The notes under the pieces were generated by a model. The model worked only from the letters and a program-made list of their open reading frames with translations. It did not search any database and was not told the DNA's origin. A stretch of DNA of 64,000 nt, from the NCBI RefSeq assembly GCF_023701745.1, contig NZ_JAJOZB010000001.1, positions 1,990,501 to 2,054,500 of the forward strand, written 5' to 3'. Of this stretch, positions 8,996 to 17,514 are shown one piece after another (position 1 is the stretch's first letter; each line of letters starts with the position of its first letter). The translations under genes were made by a program, and so were the position numbers. The stretch is from Streptomyces sp. RKAG293 (GTDB lineage Bacteria > Actinomycetota > Actinomycetes > Streptomycetales > Streptomycetaceae).

Positions 8996-9359
8996 CGATC
9001 ACCTCTCGCAGAATGTGTTCGCCGGGAAGTTCGGCGGGCGCCACCGGCCGGCGCACCCGGACCCACCCCAGCGTCAGCAGGTCGCCCAACAGGACGCGTA
9101 CGACGCCCACGGGCAGGTCGGAGTCGGCCGCGATCTCCGCGACCGACAGTGGATCGGTCCGGCACAGGGCGAGGATCGTGCCGTGTTCCGGGGCCAGGGC
9201 CGGGTCGCCGGCGGCGCCGGGCTCCGCGCCCGGTTCCGCGACGACCTGCGCGATCAGATCGAGATGCGCGCTGCCGCCGTCTCCCCGGGTCCGGCCGCCG
9301 GTCAGGGCGTAGGGGCGGACCATCGGGCCCGCCTCGTCGTCGTACCAGCGGCCGTCCAT
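8976..9359 (-). CDS. cvnC: CvnC-type DUF742 protein
   Basis: The 127-residue DUF742 protein begins MDGRWYDDEAGPMVRPYALTGG, with the MVRPYALTGGRT segment characteristic of the family. The C-terminal half contains a winged-helix-like stretch (LSVAEIAADSDLPVGVVRVLLGDL). It is the third component of the conservon and lies 6 nt after cvnB and overlaps cvnD by 20 nt. Family members are thought to act as adaptors in the CvnA-D complex; no catalytic residue is visible. Confidence 0.92.
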   Translation of the reverse strand: MDGRWYDDEAGPMVRPYALTGGRTRGDGGSAHLDLIAQVVAEPGAEPGAAGDPALAPEHGTILALCRTDPLSVAEIAADSDLPVGVVRVLLGDLLTLGWVRVRRPVAPAELPGEHILREVIDGLRAL

Positions 9360-9365
9360 CCGCGC

Positions 9366-9785
9366 TCAGCCGCCTGCCGTGGTGTCGGAGTCCGGCCGGG
9401 CGGGCGTCCGCAGGTGCTCGCCGACCTGTTTGACGAGCCGGGCCATCTCATAGGCGACCAGCCCGACATCGGCCCCGGCGGTCGCGAAGACCGCGAGGCA
9501 CGACCCCTCGCCCGCGGCGGCCACGAAGAGGAACCCGCCGTCCAGTTCGACCATGGTCTGCCGTACGTCCCCGGCGGCGAAGTGCCGGCCGGCGCCCTTG
9601 GCGAGACTGTGGAAGCCGGACGCGACCGCCGCCAGGTGCTCGGCGTCCTCGCGGCTCAGTGCCCGTGAAGCGCCCACCGCCAGACCGTCGTTGGACAGGA
9701 CCACCGCGTGCCGCACCCCGGCCGCCCGGTCCGTCAGCTCGTCCAGCAGCCAGTCCAGCCGGCCGGACCGGTTCGCCTCGATCAT
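9366..9785 (-). CDS. cvnB: CvnB-type Roadblock/LC7 protein
   Basis: The 139-residue product starts MIEANRSGRLDWLLDEL. The Roadblock/LC7 fold is indicated by VRHAVVLSNDGLAVG, LAAVASGFHSLAKGAG and the late VGLVAYEMARLV. Its ATG overlaps the TGA of cvnA (ATGA at 9782-9785), so synthesis is coupled to that of the sensor. The frame is open upstream within cvnA, but the start chosen gives the standard family N-terminus. Confidence 0.92.
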   Translation of the reverse strand: MIEANRSGRLDWLLDELTDRAAGVRHAVVLSNDGLAVGASRALSREDAEHLAAVASGFHSLAKGAGRHFAAGDVRQTMVELDGGFLFVAAAGEGSCLAVFATAGADVGLVAYEMARLVKQVGEHLRTPARPDSDTTAGG

Positions 9786-12682
9786 GCCGGGTCTCCCTCG
9801 TTCGACGCCGGGCGGCCGGCCGGACGGCCACCGCCGCGCGCCCAACCGCTGCGGTACGCGGTCATGGTGGCGCGGATCTGCTCAGGAGTACGCCCGCCCG
9901 CGTCCTCCGACTCACCGTCCGGCCCGTTGCCCGGCGCAGGCCCGTCCCGTTCCGGAGCGGGCCGCTCCAGGAGTTGCGGAGCGAGGTTCGCCTTCCGTAC
10001 CCGACGGGGCAGATCGTCGTCGCCGCGCGCGGTGCCGTTCGCCGCCGGGCCCACGGGGGCGGCCGGTGCGGCAGGACCGGCCGGGCCGTCCTGACCCGGC
10101 GAACCCGGCGAAGCCGACGAAGCCGACCAACCCGGCGGCGGATGCGCGGACGAGGTGGCTGACCCGCGGACCACGACCGGTTCCGGCGAGCCGTGCTGCC
10201 GCTCCCGCTCGTTGCCGTTCCCTGACCCCAACCCGTCGCCGTCCCCAGAAGCTCGACCGTTCCCCAACCCGTCGCCGTTCCCAGAAGCTCGACCGTTCCC
10301 CAACGCCCTGCCGTTCCGCGACTCCGATCCGTTCCGCAACTCCGCTCCGTGCCCCGGCCCCGGCTCCGCACCACGCCCCAACTCCCCTCCGCCCCGCGAC
10401 GGAAGCGGCCGGACCACGACCGGGTCCTCGCGGTGGGCGCGCTGGGCGCGGTTGCGCTCGGCGGCGCGGCGGGCGGGGGCCGGGTCGGGGACGTAGCGCT
10501 CGATGAGCGCGGTGGGCAGCAGCACGACGGCCGTCGTCCCGCCGTACGGGGACGGCCGCAGCGAGACCCTGACGTCGTGCCGGGCGGCGAGCCTGCTGAC
10601 CACGAACAGCCCGAGCCGGTCGCTGTCGAACAGGTCCAGCGCCTGGGCGCGGGCGATCCGCCGGTTGGCCTCGTCGAGCGCCCCGCCGCCCATGCCCAGG
10701 CCGCGGTCCTCGACCTCCAGCACATAGCCGTTGCCGACCTGTTCGCCACTGATCCGCACCTTGGTGTGCGGCGGCGAGAACTGGGTGGCGTTCTCGACGA
10801 GTTCGGCGATCAGGTGGGTGAGGTCGGCGACCGCGCCGCCGACGACGGCGGCCTGCGGCAGCCGCCGCACCTCGACGCGGGCGTAGTCCTCCACCTCGGC
10901 GACCGCGGCCCGCACCACGTTCTGCAGGGGCACCGGCCGGCGCCAGGCCCGGCCAGGGGCGGCGCCGGACAGGATGATCAGTCCTTCCGCGTGCCGGCGC
11001 ATGCGGGTGGTGAGGTGGTCGAGCCGGAACAGGTCCTCGAGCTCGCCGGGGTCCTCCGTACGCCGCTCCATGCCGTCCAGCAGGGCGAGTTGGCGGTGGA
11101 CGAGGACCTGACTGCGGCGCGCGAGGTTGACGAAGACCCCCGTGACGCCGCTGAGCAGCTCGGCGCGTTCGACGGCGGCGGTGAGCGCGGCACGGTGGAC
11201 GGTGCGCAGCGCCTCGCCGACCTGGCCGATCTCGTCCGCGCCATGGGTGCCCTGCGGCGCCTCGGCGTCCAGGTCGATCTCCTCGCCCGCGCGCAGCCGG
11301 CGCATGGCGGACGGCATTTTGCGGCGGGCGAGTTCCAGCGCGGTGTTGCGCAGTTCGACGAGTTCGGTGACCAGGGCGCGCCCGATCCGCACCGAGACGA
11401 TCAGCGAGACGATGACGGCGAGCAGGCCGAGCAGCACCGCCGCGCCGGAGGTGCTGGCCAGCCCCCCGATGACCGGGTCGGTGCCGGACGAGGCGGCGGC
11501 CGCGCCGCCCGCCGGAATGTCGATGGCGCGCAGGCCGCCGATGACCGGGCCGGAGGCAGCCGTCCAGGTGTCCGCGGGCGCGGCGGCCGCGGCGTGCGGC
11601 CCCGGGTCGGCGCGCAGCACCCCGTCCTCCAGGCCGAGCAGGGCGCTGTACGGTGCGGAGCCGCTCAGCTTCTGCCAGGACGCGTGGCTGCCGCCCCCCA
11701 GGTCACCGGCCGAGGCATCGAGCAACAGCCGCCGGGTTTGTACGGCGCCGGTGAAGTCGCGGTAGCGCGGGCCGTCCAGGGTGCCGGTGAGTTCCGCGAC
11801 GGAGATCAGGGCGTCCTCACGGGCCAGCATCTCGCCCGCCCGCCCGAACTCCAGGGCGACGCGGCTGCCGGAGGTCAGGACGGGGTCGGGGCCGGCGGTC
11901 AGTACGCCGATGGCGGAGAAGGCGTTCTCGATCGCGTCGCAGTAGCCGCGGTACGTCTCGTCCCAGCCGGCGGTGCGGGCCGTGACCCGCGCACGCAGCG
12001 CGCGCAGCCCGGACACGCCGTCGATGAACGTCCGCAGCCGGGGCGCGACGCCGGACGGCAGCCCGATGCCGTCGGCGATCGTGTGGCTGCTCCCCTGCCG
12101 CAGCGCGCCGGCCGCCCGGTCGGTGGTGGCGGCGGCGCTGTCGAGCTGCGCCGCGCGGGCGGCGGTCGGGGCGGCCAGGTACAGGGCGGCGGCGCGGCGT
12201 TCGGCCTGCAGGGCGGTGACGGAGGCGGCGACGGGACCGCTGACCTCCTTCTCGACCTGCTGGGTGCGCAGCCGGCCGGAGATGTCCTGGGCCGCGTTGA
12301 CGGCGGCGAAGGCCCACAGGGCCATCAGCGACACGACGGGCACCATGAGGATGGAGACGATCTTCGCCCGCACCGTCCTGGGCCGCAGCACCAGCCCCGG
12401 GACGAACCTCGACCGACCCGGCGGCCGTGCACCCGGCCATCGCGGACCACCGGTCCCGGCAGAAACGTTCGCTCCAGCGGAAGCGTTCGACCCGGCGGAA
12501 ACGTTCGACCCGGCAGGCGTCTTCGCCCCGCCGGGCCCCTCCGGATCCGCATCCGTCCGCGGCGGAACGTCCGCACCCCCGGGACCCGTCGCCCTGGGTG
12601 CGCCCGCGGCCAGTGCCAGCGGTGACATCCGCTCGTCGGCGGGCGGTCCGGCGTGCGCGCGGCGGCCGCGCGGAGCGCTCAC
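9782..12682 (-). CDS. cvnA: CvnA-type membrane histidine kinase-like sensor with nitrate/nitrite-sensing-like domain
   Basis: The 966-residue protein has a low-complexity N-terminus (about 1-110), a first membrane segment (about 118-138), an extracytoplasmic all-helical region of the NIT type (about 145-400), a second membrane segment (about 415-435), a HAMP-like region, and a dimerisation helix with RLDHLTTRMRRHAEGL. A HATPase domain follows with N-box ELVENATQFSP, EDRGLGM and DSDRLGLFVVSR. The long tail (from about 730) is Pro/Gly/Asn-rich and contains a 36-bp DNA tandem repeat. The ATG overlaps the stop of the MHYT gene (12679-12682), and its own stop overlaps cvnB. Confidence 0.92.
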   Translation of the reverse strand: MSAPRGRRAHAGPPADERMSPLALAAGAPRATGPGGADVPPRTDADPEGPGGAKTPAGSNVSAGSNASAGANVSAGTGGPRWPGARPPGRSRFVPGLVLRPRTVRAKIVSILMVPVVSLMALWAFAAVNAAQDISGRLRTQQVEKEVSGPVAASVTALQAERRAAALYLAAPTAARAAQLDSAAATTDRAAGALRQGSSHTIADGIGLPSGVAPRLRTFIDGVSGLRALRARVTARTAGWDETYRGYCDAIENAFSAIGVLTAGPDPVLTSGSRVALEFGRAGEMLAREDALISVAELTGTLDGPRYRDFTGAVQTRRLLLDASAGDLGGGSHASWQKLSGSAPYSALLGLEDGVLRADPGPHAAAAAPADTWTAASGPVIGGLRAIDIPAGGAAAASSGTDPVIGGLASTSGAAVLLGLLAVIVSLIVSVRIGRALVTELVELRNTALELARRKMPSAMRRLRAGEEIDLDAEAPQGTHGADEIGQVGEALRTVHRAALTAAVERAELLSGVTGVFVNLARRSQVLVHRQLALLDGMERRTEDPGELEDLFRLDHLTTRMRRHAEGLIILSGAAPGRAWRRPVPLQNVVRAAVAEVEDYARVEVRRLPQAAVVGGAVADLTHLIAELVENATQFSPPHTKVRISGEQVGNGYVLEVEDRGLGMGGGALDEANRRIARAQALDLFDSDRLGLFVVSRLAARHDVRVSLRPSPYGGTTAVVLLPTALIERYVPDPAPARRAAERNRAQRAHREDPVVVRPLPSRGGGELGRGAEPGPGHGAELRNGSESRNGRALGNGRASGNGDGLGNGRASGDGDGLGSGNGNERERQHGSPEPVVVRGSATSSAHPPPGWSASSASPGSPGQDGPAGPAAPAAPVGPAANGTARGDDDLPRRVRKANLAPQLLERPAPERDGPAPGNGPDGESEDAGGRTPEQIRATMTAYRSGWARGGGRPAGRPASNEGDPA
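10226..10312. repeat. 36-bp tandem repeat inside the cvnA tail
   Basis: Copies at 10226-10261 and 10262-10297 differ at about one base, and a partial third copy follows. On the minus strand the unit encodes a 12-residue Gly/Asn/Arg-rich segment (NGRASGNGDGLG type). The unit length is a multiple of three, so copy-number change would not break the frame. Confidence 0.85.
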
Positions 12683-13449
12683 GCCGCACCCTCGTGCAGC
12701 GACTGGGCGGACGCGGAGGCGGCGCGTTCACGGGCGCTCGGGGAGAGCGCGACGAAGGCCGACGTCAGGAAGAGGTACGAGCCCAGGCCGACCACCAGGG
12801 GGAAGAGGAACGCGGTGGCACTCGCGCCCGGCAGCACCTCGGACGACGGACGGACCGTCACCCGCACGGCGAACATCCCTGTGTAGTGCATGCTGCTCAC
12901 CGCCGCGCCCATCACCAGCGACGCCCCGGCCACCACGACCGGCCGGTGGACCGTCAGCGCCGCGTACAGCGCGGCGGTGGCGGCGGCCAGCGCGATGAGT
13001 ACGGACAGCATGACGCGCACGGGGTCGTAGGAGATGGCGCCGTGCAGCCGCAGGGCCGCCATCCCGACGTAGTGCATGGCGGCGACGCCGAGTCCGGTCG
13101 CCAGGCCCCCCGCCAGCAGGGATCGGATGCGGCCCCGCCCGTAGCCGACGATGAACACGCCGACGCCCACGACGGCGACGGCGATCAGCAGGCTCAGGAC
13201 GGTCAGCGGCACATTGTAGCGGATCTCGGTGCCGGAGACCCGGAAGCCGAGCATCGCGACGAAGTGCATCGTCCAGATGCCGGTGCCGAGCGCGCTGGCC
13301 GCGGTCAGCAGCCAGTTGCGCCGGGAGCGGCCGGTCGCGCCGAGCGCCCGTACGGTGCAGCGCAGGCCGAGCGTCGAGCCCACGCAGGCCATCACGTACG
13401 ACAGCGTCGGGGTCAGCCAGCCGAAGCCGGCTTGGTCCATGTGTCCCAT
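12679..13449 (-). CDS. MHYT-domain integral membrane sensor
   Basis: The 256-residue protein consists of about seven hydrophobic helices carrying the MHYT signature three times (TMHFVAM, AMHYVGM and SMHYTGM), as expected for the MHYT family, which has been proposed to bind a metal such as copper and to sense O2, CO or NO. There is no attached GGDEF or EAL output domain. Its stop overlaps the cvnA start (ATGA at 12679-12682), so it is the first gene of the cvn operon and plausibly an input partner of CvnA. An alternative start is the ATG at 13440. Confidence 0.9.
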   Translation of the reverse strand: MGHMDQAGFGWLTPTLSYVMACVGSTLGLRCTVRALGATGRSRRNWLLTAASALGTGIWTMHFVAMLGFRVSGTEIRYNVPLTVLSLLIAVAVVGVGVFIVGYGRGRIRSLLAGGLATGLGVAAMHYVGMAALRLHGAISYDPVRVMLSVLIALAAATAALYAALTVHRPVVVAGASLVMGAAVSSMHYTGMFAVRVTVRPSSEVLPGASATAFLFPLVVGLGSYLFLTSAFVALSPSARERAASASAQSLHEGAA

Positions 13450-13584
13450 GGGTCCGGGACGCTAGACCCGTGGTGTTCGCAGCCCTCCGGGCAGTTCGGA
13501 ACCCGGCGGATATTGACAGTCTCGTACGCTGATCCGGCCCCGAACGATCGCGCAACGCTCGAACATGCGCGCAGGCGGGACGTT

Positions 13585-13920
13585 TCAGCCACTGCGTGGC
13601 GCATACATGATCACGCCCACCCCCACCAGGCAGACCACCGCCCCCACCACATCGAACCGGTCGGGCCGGTAGCCGTCCGCCACCATCCCCCACACGAGCG
13701 AACCGGCGACGAACACACCGCCGTACGCGGCCAGAATCCGTCCGAACTCGGCGTCCGGCTGCAGGGTCGCAACGAACCCGTAGCACCCGAGGGCCACCAC
13801 TCCCGCCCCCATCCAGGCCCAGCCGCGGTGCTCACGGATGCCCTGCCAGATCAGCCAGGCACCGCCGATCTCCAGCAGCGCGGCAAGGACGAACAGAGCG
13901 GCGGAACGCAGCGTGATCAT
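13585..13920 (-). CDS. YnfA-family small membrane protein
   Basis: The 111-residue protein has four hydrophobic helices and the family pattern [13 protein letters not shown] near the start, [14 protein letters not shown] in helix 3 and [11 protein letters not shown] at the C-terminus. YnfA proteins are relatives of small multidrug transporters, and the function in Streptomyces is not established. The start chosen is the ATG at 13920, which gives the family length; an ATG at 13935 is an alternative. The start is only 13 bp from the start of the divergent methyltransferase gene. Confidence 0.88.
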   Translation of the reverse strand: MITLRSAALFVLAALLEIGGAWLIWQGIREHRGWAWMGAGVVALGCYGFVATLQPDAEFGRILAAYGGVFVAGSLVWGMVADGYRPDRFDVVGAVVCLVGVGVIMYAPRSG

Positions 13921-13933
13921 GCGAACATGATGC

Positions 13934-14533
13934 ATGGAGACCGAACGTGAACGAGTCCGCGAATTCTTCGCCGCCAAGGCCGTGGGCTGGGAGAAGCGCT
14001 TCCCCGACGACAGTCCCGCCTACGCGGCGGCCGTCGCGGAACTGGGCCTGCGGCCCGGCCAGTCGGCCCTCGACGTGGGCTGCGGAACCGGCCGCGCGCT
14101 GCCCCCGCTGCGAGCCGCCGTCGGCCCGGCGGGCACCGTCGTCGGCGCCGATCTGACCCCGGAGATGCTGCACGAGGCGACCGCGCTCGGCCGCCACCGC
14201 GCCGGCTCGCTCATCGAGGCGGACAGCGCCCGGCTGCCGCTGCGCGACGCCTGCTTGGACGCCGTCTTCGCCGCCGGGCTGCTGCACCATCTGCCGAACG
14301 CGGCGGCCGGGCTGCGCGAGTTCGCCCGCGTCACCCGGCCCGGCGGCCGGCTCGCGCTCTTCCACCCGATCGGCCGCGCCGCGCTCGCCGCCCGGCGCGG
14401 CCATGAGCTGCACGAGGACGACGTCCGCGCGAAGCCCAACCTCCCCCGGCTGCTGACCGACGCGGGCTGGGAGCTGACGGTGTACGACGACTCCGAGGAC
14501 CGGTACCTGTCCGTGGCTACGCGGCTGAACTGA
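13934..14533 (+). CDS. Class I SAM-dependent methyltransferase
   Basis: The 199-residue protein has the Rossmann-type SAM motif [12 protein letters not shown] (about residues 46-56), an acidic end of strand 2 ([10 protein letters not shown]), motif II around [12 protein letters not shown], and a motif III with [11 protein letters not shown]. This matches Methyltransf_11-type enzymes; the substrate is unknown. No ribosome site is visible before the ATG, which lies 13 bp from the divergent ynfA start, so a leaderless mRNA is possible. Confidence 0.88.
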   Translation: METERERVREFFAAKAVGWEKRFPDDSPAYAAAVAELGLRPGQSALDVGCGTGRALPPLRAAVGPAGTVVGADLTPEMLHEATALGRHRAGSLIEADSARLPLRDACLDAVFAAGLLHHLPNAAAGLREFARVTRPGGRLALFHPIGRAALAARRGHELHEDDVRAKPNLPRLLTDAGWELTVYDDSEDRYLSVATRLN

Positions 14534-15134
14534 CCGCTGCCGAACCGGCCCCGGCGATCACGGCGGCGAACGCCCCGGGGTTGTCGAACATCATGTTGTG
14601 ACCGGCGTCCGGCACCGTCTCGACGTCGACACCCGCCGCCACCAGTTCCGTCCGGCCGTCGACGTCCGGGCTCAACTCCCCCACCAGGAAGATGCGGGGA
14701 ATGTCCATCGCCAGCAGCATCGTCCGCATGGTGGGTTCGGTGCCCCGCGCCAGCCGGGTGGCGGTGCGGTACAGCGCCACCGGGTCGGCGAGCCGCATCG
14801 TGGCCCCCCAGATCGGGCCCACCCGCTCCAGCACGGCGGCGAATCCACCGCCTTCCACGAACTCCCGCTCCCCGTACCGCGCGATACGGCTGCTGTCGGC
14901 TCCGGCCGGCGGGTTCGGGTCGAGGTTGGCCTCGGCGAGCACCAGCCGGGCCACCAGGTCCGGGCGGCGGTGCGCCAGAACGATCGCGACCGCGCCGCCC
15001 ATGCTGTGCCCGACGACCTCGGCGCCGTTCACGCCGGCCGCTTCCAGGACCGCGGCGACCGCGTCGGCATGCTCCTCCAGCGAGTAGCCGAAGTCCGCGG
15101 GCCGGTCGCTGATCCCGAATCCGCGCAAACGCAT
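14517..15134 (-). pseudogene. Alpha/beta hydrolase remnant lacking its N-terminal third
   Basis: The recognisable protein starts at RLRGFGISDRPADFGYS, which in intact alpha/beta hydrolases is the loop after strand 4, about 60-80 residues into the protein. The nucleophile elbow GHSMGG and the terminal DAGHNM with the catalytic His are present, but the oxyanion HGxP region and the first strands are missing. Upstream of about 15130 the same frame runs antisense through a PadR-regulator remnant, so the homology stops abruptly. An ATG at 15134 preceded by GAGGG could start a 205-residue product, but it would be an incomplete fold. The end overlaps the methyltransferase gene by 17 nt. Confidence 0.75.
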
Positions 15135-15603
15135 CGCCGCCCTCACCGGCCACGTCAAGCCCGTCGCCGAGAGCACCCTGTATCCGGCGATCAAGCGACT
15201 GGAGAAGGCGGACTGGCTCCGGCGGGAGACACAGCCCGGCGCGGTCGCCGCTCCCCGCCATGTCCTCACCCTCACCGCCGAGGGCCGCACCGAACTGCGG
15301 CGGCGGCTGGCCGAGCCCGCGGAGCTCGATCTGAGCGACGAGAACCGCTGGTTCACCCTCCTCGCGTTCCTGCGCCACCTCGGCGACGCCCGCCAGGAGG
15401 CCGCGGTGCTCCGCCGCCGGCTCGCCTTCCTGGAGCAGCCCGCCAGCTTCTTCTACGACGGCGACCGGCCGGTCCGCGCCGAGGAGCTCGACGATCTCTA
15501 CCGCAGGGGCGTCCTCACCATCGCCCGCGCCACCAGCCGCGCCGAACTGGACTGGCTGCGCGGCACGTTGAAGGAGCTCGGCGACGATCCGGACGCGAAG
15601 TAG
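15130..15603 (+). pseudogene. PadR-family regulator remnant lacking its 5' end
   Basis: In frame with the TAG at 15601-15603 the sequence encodes about 157 residues of a PadR/Vir-type regulator: the winged helix from ALTGHVKPVAESTLYPAIKRLEKA, the wing with RHVLTLTAEGRTEL, and the C-terminal helical Vir domain. There is no in-frame ATG or GTG before the winged helix, and an in-frame TAG occurs at 15085-15087, inside the opposing hydrolase. The N-terminal helices and start are therefore missing. It faces away from the hydrolase remnant, and both lose homology at the same point near 15130. Confidence 0.78.
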
Positions 15604-15636
15604 CGGCAACGGCCCCGGAGCTCGGCCGGACAGGCG

Positions 15637-15948
15637 CTACGCGGCGGGCAGGCCGAGCAAGGTGCGCGCCATGGTTTCCGGCTCGGTTCCGTGTTCCCGG
15701 GCCAGCGTCAGCACCGCGCGCTGCGCGAGCTCGTTGACTCCGAACATCAGGGCGTCGGGGGCGACTCGGCCCGCGGCCTCGTCGATCCGGTCCTGGTCGT
15801 CGGCGATGCAGGCCACCACGTAGGTCGCGGCCGCGTCGAACAGGTTGTGCTCCAGCGGGGCCCGGTCCCCGGGACCCGCCGGGTCGGGTGCTCGCACCGG
15901 CAGTCTGAACACGTCTCCGATCCTGTGCAGCAGGCCGGGCATGCCCAT
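15637..15948 (-). CDS. Hypothetical 103-residue protein
   Basis: The ATG at 15948 is preceded by a good GGGAGAGG ribosome site, and the product reads MGMPGLLHRIGDVFRLPVRA, followed by a largely helical, Ala-rich region and the C-terminus RTLLGLPAA. I do not recognise a family with certainty; no catalytic motif, signal peptide or membrane segment is visible. Codon use has the normal G/C third-position bias, supporting a real gene. It lies 38 bp downstream of the zinc-ribbon gene on the same strand and may be cotranscribed. Confidence 0.6.
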   Translation of the reverse strand: MGMPGLLHRIGDVFRLPVRAPDPAGPGDRAPLEHNLFDAAATYVVACIADDQDRIDEAAGRVAPDALMFGVNELAQRAVLTLAREHGTEPETMARTLLGLPAA

Positions 15949-15986
15949 CACCTCTCCCTGTCGCCGAGTTCGCGCTCTCCCCTGGG

Positions 15987-16367
15987 TTATCTCCGCTTCA
16001 GGGGGCGGGAACCCGGCTTGCCCGGACGGCGGTCGGCGATGGAGAGGCGGTAGCCGGTCAGGGCGCGCGCGACGGGTTCCCCGGTGGCGGCCGCGTACGC
16101 CAGGTTTTCGCGCACCTCGCGCAGGGTCCGCGGGCGGAAGCCGGGACCGCCGCAGCAGGACTTGTGGAACCCGACGCCCGCGGTGAGCAGCACGGTGAGC
16201 ACCCGCCATGCCGGGGCGTCGCTCCGGCGGGGCGCCGCGAAAGCGGAACCCGCGTGGATCAGCCCGGCCGCGCAGCGGGGGCAGCGCCGGGCCCGCTCCG
16301 GCCCGTACTCCTGCTTGTAGGAGGCGCGGCACGGGAGGCAGACGTAGTGCGTGCGGTGGACACCCAT
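15987..16367 (-). CDS. Small zinc-ribbon protein
   Basis: The 126-residue protein begins MGVHRTHYVCLPCRASYKQ and contains two Cys pairs (CLPC and CPRC, residues about 10-13 and 29-32) consistent with a zinc ribbon, followed by a CCGGPGF segment and a basic C-terminus. The same type of small protein is common and uncharacterised in Streptomyces. A purine-rich GCGGGG lies before the ATG. The gene is divergent from the acidic protein at 16492. The function is unknown; DNA, RNA or protein binding are all possible for such a ribbon. Confidence 0.65.
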   Translation of the reverse strand: MGVHRTHYVCLPCRASYKQEYGPERARRCPRCAAGLIHAGSAFAAPRRSDAPAWRVLTVLLTAGVGFHKSCCGGPGFRPRTLREVRENLAYAAATGEPVARALTGYRLSIADRRPGKPGSRPLKRR

Positions 16368-16491
16368 ACCCCGCAGGGTAAGGGCCGCGGTGCCTCCGTT
16401 CCGAGCGGTTTTTCCTCCGGTCGGGCCCCGCTATCGACGCGGACGTTACCCGCTGGTTAAGGTGCGCGGACCGAAGAGAGGGAGGGGCCCC

Positions 16492-17466
16492 GTGACCGAT
16501 ACGGACGACTACACGCAGCAGGACGACGACGCGTTGTTCGTGCTCACGGCGGCGATGCTGACGCCGGCGCAGTTCCCGAGCGTGCTCGCCGACGACTACC
16601 CGCAGGCCTGCGAGGCGCTGGGTCTGGAGCCCGCCAGGGACGGTTACGGTCTGCTCTTCGGACAGGACGGCGGCGGCGCCCGGTGGACCGTCGCGATCAC
16701 CGACACGGCCCTGGTCGCGTGCGCGCTGGCGGCCTGGGACTGCGGGCTGGAGTACGACCTCTCCCCCGACGAGCGCTACGTTGCCGCGGCCCTGCCGGGC
16801 TGGCCGCTGCCGGTCGCGGTGGCCGCGCCGGGTGTACCCGATCCGCACGATCCGTCGGAGGAGGAGGGCGGCCGTCCGCCGCTGGCACCGCCCGACCTGG
16901 AGACCTGGGGCGGGGCGCAACGACGGCTGGGCGCGGACGAGATCGCTCTGCGGTGGTGGGCCTGGCGCGAACAGCTCACCGATGACGCCGTCGACGAAGC
17001 GGCGGCCGGGGACGAAGCAGCGACCGAGGACGCTCCGGCGACCGAGGACGGAGCGCCCGATCCCGACGCTCCCACGGACGGAGCCCGTACGGACGAGGCC
17101 GATTCCGACGAGGCAACTCCGGGCGACGCCACCGCCGACGAGGACGCCGCGGACGAGGCGGACGCCCCGGACGACGCGGCCGGGAACGACGCCTCCGGGA
17201 CCGTGGCCGTGCACCATGCGGGCGTGCGCCGGGCGCTGGAGAGCGCGGAGGCGTACCTCAGCTCACCGCCGCCGCCCGGACGGGTCCGGGCGGCGCATGG
17301 AGCGGTACGTGCGGACGGTCCCGGCTGGAGCCTGGTGGCGCGGACCGACGACATGGCGTTCGTGCTCCTCGACGACGAACCGGGCGAGGTCCACCCGGTC
17401 CGCCGCGGCCCGGCGCTGCCGGCCCTGCTGGAAGCACTGGACCGGCTGGCCGCCCGGCCCGTCTGA
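16492..17466 (+). CDS. Hypothetical acidic protein of 324 residues
   Basis: It starts with GTG after GAGAGGGAGGGG. The N-terminal 160 residues form a globular-looking domain (LTPAQFPSVLADDYPQACEALGL). A long acidic linker of Asp, Glu, Ala and Thr repeats (about 165-240) follows, and a second globular segment (VRRALESAEAYLSSPPP to the end) contains WSLVARTDDMAFVLLDDEP. No enzyme motif, signal peptide or membrane helix is visible. The very low pI and disordered centre are the notable features. I do not recognise a named family. Confidence 0.7.
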   Translation: MTDTDDYTQQDDDALFVLTAAMLTPAQFPSVLADDYPQACEALGLEPARDGYGLLFGQDGGGARWTVAITDTALVACALAAWDCGLEYDLSPDERYVAAALPGWPLPVAVAAPGVPDPHDPSEEEGGRPPLAPPDLETWGGAQRRLGADEIALRWWAWREQLTDDAVDEAAAGDEAATEDAPATEDGAPDPDAPTDGARTDEADSDEATPGDATADEDAADEADAPDDAAGNDASGTVAVHHAGVRRALESAEAYLSSPPPPGRVRAAHGAVRADGPGWSLVARTDDMAFVLLDDEPGEVHPVRRGPALPALLEALDRLAARPV

Positions 17467-17482
17467 GCGCCCGGAACCGCCC

Positions 17483-17512
17483 CACCGGAGTCGACATATC
17501 GATGTTCCGGTG
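17483..17512. terminator. Stem-loop between convergent genes
   Basis: CACCGGA at 17483-17489 pairs with TCCGGTG at 17506-17512, and an inner ACAT/ATGT pair extends the hairpin. It lies in the 48-bp gap between the convergent acidic-protein gene and the flavoprotein gene, so a bidirectional terminator is likely. Confidence 0.5.
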
Positions 17513-17514
17513 TC

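Noticed and set aside
15615..15640. CGGCCGGACAGGCGCTAC resembles one end of the MITE-like element at 1943-2110.
   Set aside because: Only about 10 bases match and no second end is found nearby.
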